From the NCBI RefSeq assembly GCF_002252705.1, contig NZ_NQLA01000001.1, positions 62,001 to 126,000 of the forward strand: DNA of 64,000 nucleotides. The letters run 5' to 3'. Made by a program: the position numbers and the translations under genes. Position 1 is the first letter of the stretch, and every line of letters starts with the position of its first letter. This DNA comes from Vulcanococcus limneticus LL (GTDB lineage Bacteria; Cyanobacteriota; Cyanobacteriia; PCC-6307; Cyanobiaceae). Shown here one piece after another: positions 9,265 through 16,613 of the stretch. The notes beneath the pieces were generated by a model. It was not told the DNA's origin. It searched no databases and saw only the letters and a program-made list of their open reading frames with translations.

Positions 9265-9360
9265 GGGACTGTCCTGGAGAGGGAAGGAATGGAGATCTGT
9301 TGGGGTCACAACTCGCCTGGAGTTGCATGGAAGGGGAGCCGGATGGGGCTCCACGTGGCC

Positions 9361-10701
9361 TCAGTTCTTGATCTTGAGGCTGTCCAGATAGGCCTGGGGA
9401 TTGGTGGGGTCGTAGATGGTTCCGTCGAAGAACACCTCCTTGCCACGGCTGGGCGACGTCGGGATGTCCTTGGCCGGTAGCCCCAGCTCCTTGGCGGCCT
9501 GGAGCCAGAGGTCGTCGCGGGTCACCCTGTCGTTGATCGCCTGGGCCTCCTGGATGTTGTCAACCGTGCCGGGATAGAACTTCCAGCGCAGCGACTCCAC
9601 CAGGAACCAGAGCGTGAGGCTCTTGTAGGGATAGGAGATCACACCGCGATCGCTGTTCCAGTAGAGCGGACCCATCTTGGGGTCGGTTGAGGGTGTGCCA
9701 TTGGGGCCGATCCTGTATTGACCCTTGAGGGCTTCCTGCAGCACGGGCAGGGGCACGTTGTACCACTTGCGAGAGCTGAGAATCGTGGCGGCCTCATCCT
9801 TGTTCTCCGCTTTGTCGAGCCACATCTGCGCTTCGATCAGGCCCTTGAGCAGGGCAACGGCAGCCTTGGGATGCTTGTCCACCCAGTCGGAGCGAACCGC
9901 CAGGTATTCCTCGGGGTGTGCCTTCCAGATCTGGGCGGTGGTGGCCGCCAGGTAGCCCACGTTGTCCCTGGAGATGCGGGAAGGCCAGGGATCTCCCGTG
10001 GAGAAGGCTTCCATCGTGCCGTTCTTCATGCCCTGCAGGGTTTCCGGGGCCGGCACGGTGAGGAGCTCCACGTCCTTGTTGGGATTCACGCCACCGGCAG
10101 CCAGCCAGTAGCGGATCCAGATGTCCTGGTTGGCCTTCGGGAAGGTGTAGGCCGCTCGGAACTTGCGACCCTCCTTCTGGTTGAACTTCTGGAAGAAACC
10201 CGGTGAGGATTTCTTCAGGTCGTAGCTGAGATTGCCATCCTTCACCGTATTGGCCGCTGCAATGCCATTGCCCTGGCTCATCAGCATGGCCAGCACAACC
10301 ATCGGCACCTTCTTGCCATTCGTGAGGGCCCCTTCGCTGATCATCTGGGGCATGGGCAGCTGCCACTGGCCGCCGTCAATGCCACCGCCGGCTGACCCCA
10401 GTACCACGTTGTCGCGGGCGGCTGACCAGCTGGCCTGCTTGCTCAGCTTCACATCCAGGCCATGTTTGGCAAAGAAGCCTTTTTCAACGCCCACCACCAG
10501 TGGAGCCGCTTCAAGGATGGGAACAAAGCCCAGGTTGATGCTCTTGGTGTCCAGCTGGGACGCGGCCTGGGTGTTCAGGGCGATGGGGGAGGAGCTGGCG
10601 GAGCCTGTCCTGCTGGGAGGGTTGCCGAGGCAGCCCGTCAGCAGGATGGAGCTGGAGAGGGTTCCTGCAACCAGGGCCAGAACGGAGCGACGCTTGGACA
10701 T
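9361..10701 (-). CDS. nrtA: Nitrate/nitrite-binding lipoprotein NrtA
   Basis: A 446-aa substrate-binding protein, first gene of the nrt cluster. The N-terminus is a lipoprotein signal (MSKRRS, hydrophobic ALVAGTLSSSILLTG, lipobox LTGC near residue 22). The mature part carries the NrtA/SsuA-like fold with NLGFVPILEAAPLVVGVEKG and the WQLPMPQMISEGAL binding-site block. Homology to the C-terminal half of NrtC is visible (FVPxxxAAPLxV...KGFFAKHGLD). ATG 10701 was selected because it places the signal peptide at the N-terminus; the frame is open upstream to 10893 without protein-like features. I searched the upstream region for a GTA-N8-TAC NtcA box and found no convincing match. Confidence 0.95.
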   Translation of the reverse strand: MSKRRSVLALVAGTLSSSILLTGCLGNPPSRTGSASSSPIALNTQAASQLDTKSINLGFVPILEAAPLVVGVEKGFFAKHGLDVKLSKQASWSAARDNVVLGSAGGGIDGGQWQLPMPQMISEGALTNGKKVPMVVLAMLMSQGNGIAAANTVKDGNLSYDLKKSSPGFFQKFNQKEGRKFRAAYTFPKANQDIWIRYWLAAGGVNPNKDVELLTVPAPETLQGMKNGTMEAFSTGDPWPSRISRDNVGYLAATTAQIWKAHPEEYLAVRSDWVDKHPKAAVALLKGLIEAQMWLDKAENKDEAATILSSRKWYNVPLPVLQEALKGQYRIGPNGTPSTDPKMGPLYWNSDRGVISYPYKSLTLWFLVESLRWKFYPGTVDNIQEAQAINDRVTRDDLWLQAAKELGLPAKDIPTSPSRGKEVFFDGTIYDPTNPQAYLDSLKIKN

Positions 10702-11320
10702 GGAGAATCGGAATCGGTGAAGGAAGAAGGGGCGCAGAAAAGCCAGAGCCAAGCTTCGTGACTGGCTCTTGACTTGTTGCGTTGCACTAGAGCTAACGGC
10801 AATAACTGTGGTGCAAAGACTTGGTTCGAGCTCCGTGGATTGAGTGTCCCGGAACATTAGGGTTCGCCTCTGTGGGGTTGGGGAGCCTGTCACCGTGGCG
10901 TTGCTGACTGTGTTTATAAGCTGCGGTTATGGTTGACCGGTGCCTGGTCGTTCCCCTCCGGGAACCCAGATGCACGGATTCATGATCTCGGTTCCCCCAG
11001 TCCAGCCGGGGAGGATCCCATTGCCGTCATCAGTCAGCCAGTGCAGATGGGCTGGCAACCGCCCTGATCAGCGCGGCAGAACGGACTGGATTCCAGCCCT
11101 GTCCTCGCGACAACAGGCCGGCATTCAGGATTCCCGAACCATTGCCTCCTTGTTCTTCCTAGGGTTGCCCCGTCCTGGAGATCTGGGCCCACTGACCACG
11201 CAGGTCAGTGGGCCTTTTTCTGGGCCATCAGCCACCATCCATCTCCTGCCAGGAGTGCGCATCTGGCCCAGATCGCGTGGCCAGTGTCTAACGTCCCTGC
11301 GCCACTTGTTCTCTACCGGC
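10702..11320 (+). other. Intergenic region with possible small RNA ending at the 11186-11219 terminator
   Basis: About 620 bp without a supported protein. The leftward nrtA promoter should lie here; a TATAAA-like box occurs near 10915 and can be read on either strand. To the right, a strong intrinsic terminator on the + strand has no coding sequence ending before it. A transcript of up to about 270 nt (starting near 10920-10990) could therefore end there, i.e. a candidate noncoding RNA. I see none of the conserved motifs of SRP RNA, tmRNA, Yfr1 or Yfr2. Short ORFs are present but not convincing. Confidence 0.4.
11186..11219 (+). terminator. Intrinsic terminator, 12-bp perfect stem with T-run
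   Basis: GGCCCACTGACC at 11186-11197 pairs perfectly with GGTCAGTGGGCC at 11203-11214 across a 5-nt loop and is followed by five T residues (11215-11219). It is oriented for rightward transcription, yet no gene ends immediately upstream on that strand. Confidence 0.85.
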
Positions 11321-12187
11321 GTGTCGTCCCGCCGCTATACCGGCCGGCTGATCGCCCTGGCCACGCAACACGGCAAGGAGAGGGTCCTCTCCCGCCCGCT
11401 CCGGCACGGCCTGGGCCTCACCCTCTGCCATGCCGTCGCGGTGAACACCGACCGGTTCGGCAGCTTCGCCGGTGAGCACGCCAGACCCGCGGATGCCCCC
11501 ACCACCTGCCGCCTGAAGGCCGAGGCGGCCATGCAGGCCCTGGGCCTCGACCTTGGCATCGCCAGTGAGGGTTCGTTCGGGCCCCATCCGGTGGTTCCCT
11601 TCCTGGCCATCGGCCAGGAGTGGCTGACGCTGGTGGATCGCCGTGACGGCTTCGTGATCAGCGAGCCGATGCTCTGCAGCCACACGAATTTCGGCTCCTG
11701 CACCGCCGCCGATCCGGAGAGTTGTGCCTCCTGGCTGCGCCAGGTGGGTTTCCCTTCCCATGCCTTGATGGTGCGGGCCCATGGGGTTGAGAGCGCCAAG
11801 CCACTGCCCTGGCTGGCCAAGGGGGTGCACGGGTCCGCGGAGCTGGCCCATTGGATGGCGGTGGCCGCGGACCGATCGCCCCTGGGTCTGGCCTGGCTGC
11901 AAACAGACATGCGCGCCCACTGCAATCCCACCCGCATGGCGACGATCCGGCGTCTGGCCTTCCGGCTGGTGCGGCGGGTGGCCGCCAGCTGCCCGGCCTG
12001 CGATGCTCCGGGCTGGGGCCTGGTGGCCACCCGGGCCGGACTGCCCTGCCGGGCCTGCGGGCTGGCCACCGAGATGGTGCAGCTGGAGGATTTCGGCTGT
12101 GTGGCCTGCAGCCATCGCCAGCTGCTGCCGCGGCGGGATGGGCTCACGGCCGCCGATCCCGCCCACTGTCCCTATTGCAATCCCTGA
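11321..12187 (+). CDS. DUF6671 family protein with C-terminal zinc-ribbon cysteines
   Basis: A ~288-aa protein of unknown function recognised as DUF6671 from GRLIALATQHGKERVL near the N-terminus, the LGIASEGSFGPHP block, VWLQTDMRAH-type motif (here LAWLQTDMRAHCNPTRM) and four CxxC pairs (CPAC, CRAC, CVAC, CPYC) ending in the family-typical DPAHCPYCNP. The cysteines suggest two zinc sites. GTG 11321 is chosen because the conserved domain begins within a few residues; the frame is open further upstream through the terminator, which argues against a longer protein. The stop lies 4 bp from the stop of the convergent sigma-factor remnant, exactly as in the second copy at 18479/18484. Confidence 0.8.
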   Translation: MSSRRYTGRLIALATQHGKERVLSRPLRHGLGLTLCHAVAVNTDRFGSFAGEHARPADAPTTCRLKAEAAMQALGLDLGIASEGSFGPHPVVPFLAIGQEWLTLVDRRDGFVISEPMLCSHTNFGSCTAADPESCASWLRQVGFPSHALMVRAHGVESAKPLPWLAKGVHGSAELAHWMAVAADRSPLGLAWLQTDMRAHCNPTRMATIRRLAFRLVRRVAASCPACDAPGWGLVATRAGLPCRACGLATEMVQLEDFGCVACSHRQLLPRRDGLTAADPAHCPYCNP

Positions 12188-12378
12188 GGGCTCAGGCCTC
12201 CATGTAATCGATCACCCGCTGGGAGAGATCCTTCACGGCCGCTGCCGTGCGGTACTCAGGTCATCGGTATGGGATGGTTGATCCCGTAGCGCAGGCGCAG
12301 CAGTTCCGCTTCCCGATTGGGCAGTTGCAGCGGTAGCTGCCCGAGATCGTGGTTGAGCAGCTGGCGGCTGGGGCGACC

Positions 12379-12388
12379 GTCGGGAAGG
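12379..12388 (+). repeat. Target-site duplication, left copy
   Basis: GTCGGGAAGG immediately precedes the left inverted repeat. The identical 10 bp follows the right inverted repeat at 13654-13663. Preservation of both copies shows that the insertion is intact at its edges and not ancient. Confidence 0.9.
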
Positions 12389-12469
12389 CAGGGCTGATTC
12401 AAAGTCTGGCTCAGGCATTCTTGCCGGGGCTGCGAGCATGGGTGAGGTCGGCGGGATTGCCTCCTCTCT

Positions 12470-13635
12470 GTGCTCCAAAGCGTCTCCGCTGCAACCGATC
12501 TCGATCTGATCAGCTACCTCAAGGCGATCCCCGATTCCCGCATGCGGCGCGGGGTGCGGATCCCGGCCTGGTACCTCCTGCTGGTGGCTGTGCTCGGGAT
12601 CCTGAGCAAGTGCGAGAGCCTGCGGGATCTTGCGCGTTTTGCCCGTCGCCACCATGGCGTTCTCACCACGGCGCTGGGCCTGGAGCTGCGGCGACCGCCC
12701 TCCGACTCGGCCCTTCGCTACTTCTTCCTGCAGGTGGATGTGACCGCCCTCTGCGCTGCCACCCGGGACTGGACGATCGCTCAGATCCCTGGTAGTGCAG
12801 CAGATCTCGATCAGCTGATTTGTGACGGCAAGACGCTGCGGGGCTCCATCAAGCCCACGGCTGGCGGCGGCTCAGCCTTCATTGCCCAGGTCACGCTGTA
12901 CTCCGCCGCCCTGGGCGTGGCGATTGCCCAGGCCTACTACGCCACGGGGGAGAACCATGAGCGGGCTGTGCTCAAGAAGCTGCTCGGGGAGCTGGATCTG
13001 GACGGTGTGCTGATTCAGGCGGATGCGCTCCACACCCAGCAACCGTTTTTCGACAGCTCAAGGAGCAGTGGGCCGACTTCCTGCTGACCGTCTAGCCGCA
13101 GGCTTCTCCGAAGGAGTAGGCCAATCAACGGACGCTGTATCGGCAGATAGCCGACCAGTTGTTCGGCAAGCGTAAGATCCCTGTCGTGGCAATGGATCAC
13201 GAGGTCAGCCACGGCCGTGACATTACCTGGACCCTACGGGCAAAAGAAGCCCCGGAGCACATCAAAGCGGACTTGCACGGCGCCAGCTGGATCGTTGAGG
13301 TGATGGCCACCGGCACCCGCGAGGGCAAGCCGTTCAAGGCCACGCACCGGTTCATCACCAGCCTGCGCACCACCCCAGAAGCTCTGCTGTAACTGGTGAG
13401 AGAGCGGTGGAGTCTGGAGAGCTGGCACTGGATCCGAGACACCCAGCTCCGTGAGGACGACCATCGCTACCGCGGCAATGGTGCCGGCGTGATGGCTGCA
13501 CTGCGTACCGCAGCGCTCAATCTGCTACGCCTGGCCGGCTTTCACTCGATCCGCGCAGGCCTGCAGGCGGTGATGCATGACATCACGGCGCTCATGGTGA
13601 TGGTCCGGCGCCAACCGGAGGCAAGCCCAAGCTGA
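12470..13635 (+). pseudogene. ISAs1-family transposase, inactivated
   Basis: The N-terminal part (12470 to about 13050) encodes the typical ISAs1 beginning, IPDSRMRRGVRIPAWYLLLV, then CDGKTLRGS with the first catalytic Asp and QADALHTQ with the second. A frameshift in the T-run at about 13048-13052 diverts the frame. The continuing frame (RQLKEQWADFLLTV) is then broken by a 24-bp insertion with stops at 13093. The C-terminal part (WTLRAKEAPEHIKADL, RERWSLESWHWIRD with the catalytic Glu region, LREDDHRYRGNGAGVMAALR) contains a TAA at about 13390. At least three lesions mean it cannot make an active transposase. Confidence 0.88.
13093..13116 (+). repeat. 24-bp hairpin insertion resembling a cyanobacterial small dispersed repeat
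   Basis: A 24-bp block interrupts otherwise alignable transposase coding sequence. It starts with TAG and is followed by another TAG (13117-13119). Its core TTCTCCGAAGGAG is nearly self-complementary around CTCC/GGAG. The sequence resembles the short hairpin repeats (with CTCCTTCGGAG) known to be dispersed in filamentous cyanobacterial genomes. The family assignment is from memory and tentative. Confidence 0.45.
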
Positions 13636-14295
13636 GACTTTGAATCGGCCCTGGTCGGGAAGGGGAGCCCCGCAGCGCTGTAGATCCATTTCACCAGTAG
13701 GAGTCAGTCGGTGGAGAACTCGTAGCCGAGGCTGGGATCGAAGCGCTCCACAGCCCGGATCCGCCCCAGGGTGCCCCCCTGGATCAGATCTTCCAGGTCT
13801 CCAGGGGTGTGCTGGTAGCGGCGAGCCATGCTCACCACCAAGCGAAGTTGGCGAGCACCATGCGGCTGCGGGGATGATTGGCCCCACGCAGGTAACGCTG
13901 CAGCCGACGCACCAACATGCCAGCTTCTCGGGCCCAGGCCGCCAGGCTGGGTGCCACGCCGCCGGCTCGCAACGTCATTTCCTGGGCCACGCCGGTGGCT
14001 CGGCAGCCGCTTTGAACCAGCCTGGCCAGGCTGATTTCAGCCTCAGCGCTGAGCAAGGCCAAGCGGCTGATGCTGCGTATGTGCTGGCTGAGTGCGTCGC
14101 AGCCGCCCATGGGGCGTTTCTGTGGCCAGGCATCGGAACGTCGTCTGCGGTGGGGCCGGCAAACGTGAATGACTGGTTTGTATGGTTGGCCTTTCCAGTC
14201 TCGGTTCTCAACTAGTAGCTGCAATCCCTGCGATCAGAAAAGATGGTCAATGCCTGGAACTACCGGGCAAGTTCTTGGCTATCGTTGGGCCTGGA

Positions 14296-14736
14296 TCAGG
14301 CTGATTGCTGATCACGTCTGGCCAATTTGACCAGCCAATAGGCGGCAGCCAGGCCCACCACAATCACCCCAAATCCCGCCATGAGTTGGGGTTTGCTTTC
14401 CGTGCCTGGCGGCAGCACAATCACTTTTCTGGCGACGGCCGTCATGGCCGTGAGCAGCACCAGTTCGATCTGTACGACCTGATCACGGAGATAGGCCATC
14501 ACGTTTTGGAGTACTTCCAGGGCGATAAAAATCATCAGAAGCCGATCGAGCAGTTTGATCAGGTCTCCATCAAACCAATCCGGCTGGAATCGGGCAATCT
14601 TGATGCTGGATTCGACGACCAGTTCGAGGACGGCGAAGCCAATGACAACAGCCAGCAGCAGGGCCAAGAGCTTTGCAAGTTGCCGCTCATAGTTGTGAAT
14701 TCCGCCAAGGAACCGATCGTCGTCGAGAAACTTCAT
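14296..14736 (-). CDS. PsiE-like small membrane protein
   Basis: A 146-aa protein with four hydrophobic helices: LAKLLALLLAVVIGFAVLEL, LIKLLDRLLMIFIALEVLQNVM, IELVLLTAMTAVARKVIVL and LMAGFGVIVVGLAAAYWLV. The pattern and the RDQVVQIELVLLTAMTAVARK segment fit the phosphate-starvation-inducible PsiE family, whose molecular function is unknown. ATG 14736 gives MKFLDDDRFLGG; the frame is open upstream but non-conserved. It lies 109 bp downstream of sbtB, beyond a hairpin terminator, and shares the lower G+C of sbtA and sbtB. Confidence 0.75.
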   Translation of the reverse strand: MKFLDDDRFLGGIHNYERQLAKLLALLLAVVIGFAVLELVVESSIKIARFQPDWFDGDLIKLLDRLLMIFIALEVLQNVMAYLRDQVVQIELVLLTAMTAVARKVIVLPPGTESKPQLMAGFGVIVVGLAAAYWLVKLARRDQQSA

Positions 14737-14775
14737 GGTGTGGATGGTGGAATGGCAAGGGGGCAAGCAATAGAA

Positions 14776-14809
14776 ATGCCCGCCCATGCAAGGGTGCATA
14801 AGCGGGCAT
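14776..14809 (-). terminator. Hairpin terminator behind sbtA-sbtB
   Basis: ATGCCCGC (14776-14783) pairs with GCGGGCAT (14802-14809), and an inner ATGCA/TGCAT pairing extends the structure. Read leftward, the stem is followed by the T-rich TTTCTATTG. It sits between the sbtB stop (14846) and the psiE-like start (14736), so it probably ends or attenuates the sbtAB transcript. Confidence 0.65.
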
Positions 14810-14845
14810 CAGAAAAGCGAAGGCTTTTACTTGCTGGCAGCTGCT

Positions 14846-15160
14846 TCAGAACTTGTGGTCGCGCAGGGCTTCCACTGGATAGATGTAGGTGATGATGGAG
14901 AAATCGGCGTAGTACTTGGCTTCGATTTCACGGGTGATCTTGTCGGCCAGCTCGCGGGTGCCGGTGAGCACCTCAATTTTCACATTGGATAGGGTGTGCG
15001 ACACGCTTGGCTCTCCGGTGGAGCGTACGTTGCGGCTGCCTTCCCCTCCGGCTGCGTTCACGGTATAGCCGGTGGCGCCGGCCGCCTTGATGAGCTTGGT
15101 CAGTTTTTTGGAGAGGATTTCCTCGGCAACGATTACCAGCTTCCAGACTTGTTGGCTCAT
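14846..15160 (-). CDS. sbtB: SbtB, PII-like regulator of bicarbonate transporter SbtA
   Basis: A 104-aa protein of the PII-like SbtB family: [28 protein letters not shown] at the N-terminus, the [10 protein letters not shown]-loop start, and [20 protein letters not shown]. SbtB binds adenine nucleotides and gates SbtA. In this copy the protein ends at [15 protein letters not shown], so the short C-terminal Cys-containing extension (CGPEGC-type redox loop) known from Synechocystis SbtB is absent. It lies 36 bp downstream of sbtA in the same direction. Confidence 0.92.
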   Translation of the reverse strand: MSQQVWKLVIVAEEILSKKLTKLIKAAGATGYTVNAAGGEGSRNVRSTGEPSVSHTLSNVKIEVLTGTRELADKITREIEAKYYADFSIITYIYPVEALRDHKF

Positions 15161-15196
15161 TGTTTGTGGCTCTGAATAAATGGTTTGGGAAAAATT

Positions 15197-16195
15197 CTAT
15201 CGGCCGAGCATCATTTCTGCAATCCCAATGAACAGCGGGATGCAGATCGCAATGGCCACTGGGGTGCCGATGGCCGTGGAGGCACCGATGTAGGCCGAGG
15301 GATTGGCCGATGGAATGCCTGCGCGAAGGGTGGGTGGGCCAGAGATGTCAGAGCTCGACGCTGCAATCACCGCCAGTACCACCGAGCCACCAATGCTGAA
15401 GCCGGTGAGCTTGTGCAGGATCAGGCCAACACCGAAACCCAGGAAGCCATGAACAATGGGAGCAATGAAGGCATAGATGGCAAACCATTGGGCGACCTTG
15501 CGCAACTCGTTCATGCGCTGGGCTGCCTCCATCCCCATGATGATCATCAGAACCGCGAGGAAGCCGCGGAACAGAGGGTTGAAGAAGCTTTCATACACAG
15601 GCTCTGGCTTGGTGAGGATGCCAAGAGCTACGCCCAGGAGCATGGCTGTCACTGCCGAACTCTGTAGGCTCTCTTTGATGATCGGCCAGATTTCAACTTT
15701 TTCGGAGGTGTTGCCGGTTTTCTTGCTGATGTACAGGCTGGCCATCACGATCGCGGCTACCAGGGCCGGGATGTCCATGAACGGATAGAGGGCAGCCGTC
15801 CAGGCCTCGTAGGGGACCTTGGCGGAGTCCAGCTGGGGCAGCACCGCCGCCAGGGTGGAGCCACTCACTGCACCGAACAGCCCACCCGTGGCAACGGCGT
15901 CGGGCACGCTGATGCCTGGAAGTTTTCCCAGCGTGTAACGGCTAATCAAGACGATCACGATGCCAATTCCCACAGCTCCGAGGGCGGGGAGAATGATTTC
16001 GGAGAAGTTCGAATTGCGAATCGCGATACCGCCAGTCAAACCGATCTTCATCAGCAAGAAAAAGCTGATAAATTTGTAGATCGAATCAGGAATGGCCAGC
16101 TGGCTTCCAAGTGCAGCAACAACGATGCCGCCAATTAGGAAGCCTAAGGTTGGCGATTGAAGTTGCTCGATGAAGAGAGGGAGGAAGTCTGTCAA
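15197..16195 (-). CDS. sbtA: Sodium-dependent bicarbonate transporter SbtA
   Basis: A 332-aa polytopic membrane protein matching the SbtA family. It has inverted-repeat helices and the two Ser/Gly-rich substrate-site blocks, GGLFGAVSGSTLAAVLP near residues 103-119 and IAASSSDISGPPTLRAGIP near 275-293. SbtA imports HCO3- with Na+ at the plasma membrane. The protein is shorter than the 374-aa Synechocystis homologue, mainly in the central cytoplasmic loop. Translation appears to start at TTG 16195, preceded by GAGGA about 7 nt upstream; no in-frame ATG is available. sbtB follows directly. Base composition is visibly lower in G+C than the flanking genes, and sbtA is patchily distributed among picocyanobacteria, so acquisition by transfer is plausible. 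Confidence 0.93.
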   Translation of the reverse strand: MTDFLPLFIEQLQSPTLGFLIGGIVVAALGSQLAIPDSIYKFISFFLLMKIGLTGGIAIRNSNFSEIILPALGAVGIGIVIVLISRYTLGKLPGISVPDAVATGGLFGAVSGSTLAAVLPQLDSAKVPYEAWTAALYPFMDIPALVAAIVMASLYISKKTGNTSEKVEIWPIIKESLQSSAVTAMLLGVALGILTKPEPVYESFFNPLFRGFLAVLMIIMGMEAAQRMNELRKVAQWFAIYAFIAPIVHGFLGFGVGLILHKLTGFSIGGSVVLAVIAASSSDISGPPTLRAGIPSANPSAYIGASTAIGTPVAIAICIPLFIGIAEMMLGR

Positions 16196-16413
16196 GTCAA
16201 GTCCTCTTTTGTGCGTTGAGACTACGTCGTCTTGAGATTAGGGGCTTTGCCGCGAGATTGGGGCTGAATCCGTAATGAGGGTCACCTGATTGGGTCGACA
16301 GGGGAGTGATGCGCGCCGAACGATAGGCAGTGTTCCCAGAAAATGGGTCGCCGTGGGCCAACCCAGTTGCGGCCCGTTCTGCCCATAATCGCCGCGCCCG
16401 ATAGCAGCCCTTC
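16196..16413 (-). promoter_or_regulatory. sbtA upstream region with direct TTGAGA repeats
   Basis: The sbtA leader contains two TTGAGA-containing direct repeats (TTGAGACT near 16217 and CTTGAGAT near 16231) about 14 bp apart on the + strand. LysR-type regulators of carbon uptake genes often bind such half-sites, but I could not identify a clear T-N11-A palindrome. No gene is seen between 16196 and 16413. Confidence 0.3.
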
Positions 16414-16532
16414 ATGACCCTGCTCCTGCTTGTGGTCTTGGCTGGTTGGATCTGCGCACAGTGCTGTTGCTCGCTCAGGGGTCACGTCACAGCAGTGAGG
16501 CCCGGCCTGATCGATGCCCCCAACACCGATAG
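16414..16532 (+). pseudogene. Frameshifted copy of the small membrane ORF found at 19738
   Basis: The first 12 codons (MTLLLLVVLAGW) align with MTALFLVALGWL of the 52-aa ORF at 19738. After a one-base frameshift the match continues as LRTVLLLAQGSRHSSEARP against LRTALLLAQTMRHTPEAQL. The shifted frame stops at 16530. Like its relative, it lies shortly upstream of a CPA2 antiporter gene. Confidence 0.65.
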
Positions 16533-16613
16533 GGAGATCCCAGGCCTCATTGGCTTCGCCGCCCCAACAGCAGGGTCACAGTCCCTATAAATCTGCAACC
16601 CCGTCTGTTCGCG

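Larger units (their letters stand above)
12389..13653 (+). mobile_element. ISAs1-family insertion sequence (1265 bp) with 10-bp target duplications
   Basis: The element is bounded by 19-bp terminal inverted repeats: CAGGGCTGATTCAAAGTCT at 12389-12407 and the complement of CAGGGCCGATTCAAAGTCT at 13635-13653, with one mismatch. The 10-bp sequence GTCGGGAAGG occurs directly outside both ends (12379-12388 and 13654-13663), a perfect target-site duplication of the size usual for ISAs1 elements. It carries one transposase gene, now broken. The target is the already decaying sigma-factor gene on the opposite strand; removing the IS and one repeat restores continuity with the intact sigma copy around 18745. 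Confidence 0.92.
12192..14133 (-). pseudogene. Group 2 sigma-70 factor remnant, interrupted by an IS
   Basis: A degraded copy of the intact sigma gene at 18484-19455. The 3' part (12192-12388) still carries the ...YRV...DL end and QPNREAELLRLRYGI-like coding, but with an internal deletion of about 60 bp in region 4. The 5' part (13654-14133) matches regions 1.2 and 2 ([22 protein letters not shown]), with a frameshift a few codons after the ATG at 14133 and a further deletion of roughly 250 bp relative to the intact copy covering region 3. A 1265-bp IS sits between the parts. At least three independent lesions are visible, so no function is expected. Confidence 0.85.

Noticed and set aside
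10780-10850. GGTTCGAGCTCC as a tRNA T-arm
   Set aside because: No acceptor, D-arm or anticodon stem could be built around it. No tRNA was found in the window.
10702-10960. NtcA binding site upstream of nrtA
   Set aside because: Several GT...AC-like strings occur (for example near 10787-10800) but none matches GTA-N8-TAC with a -10 box at the right distance.
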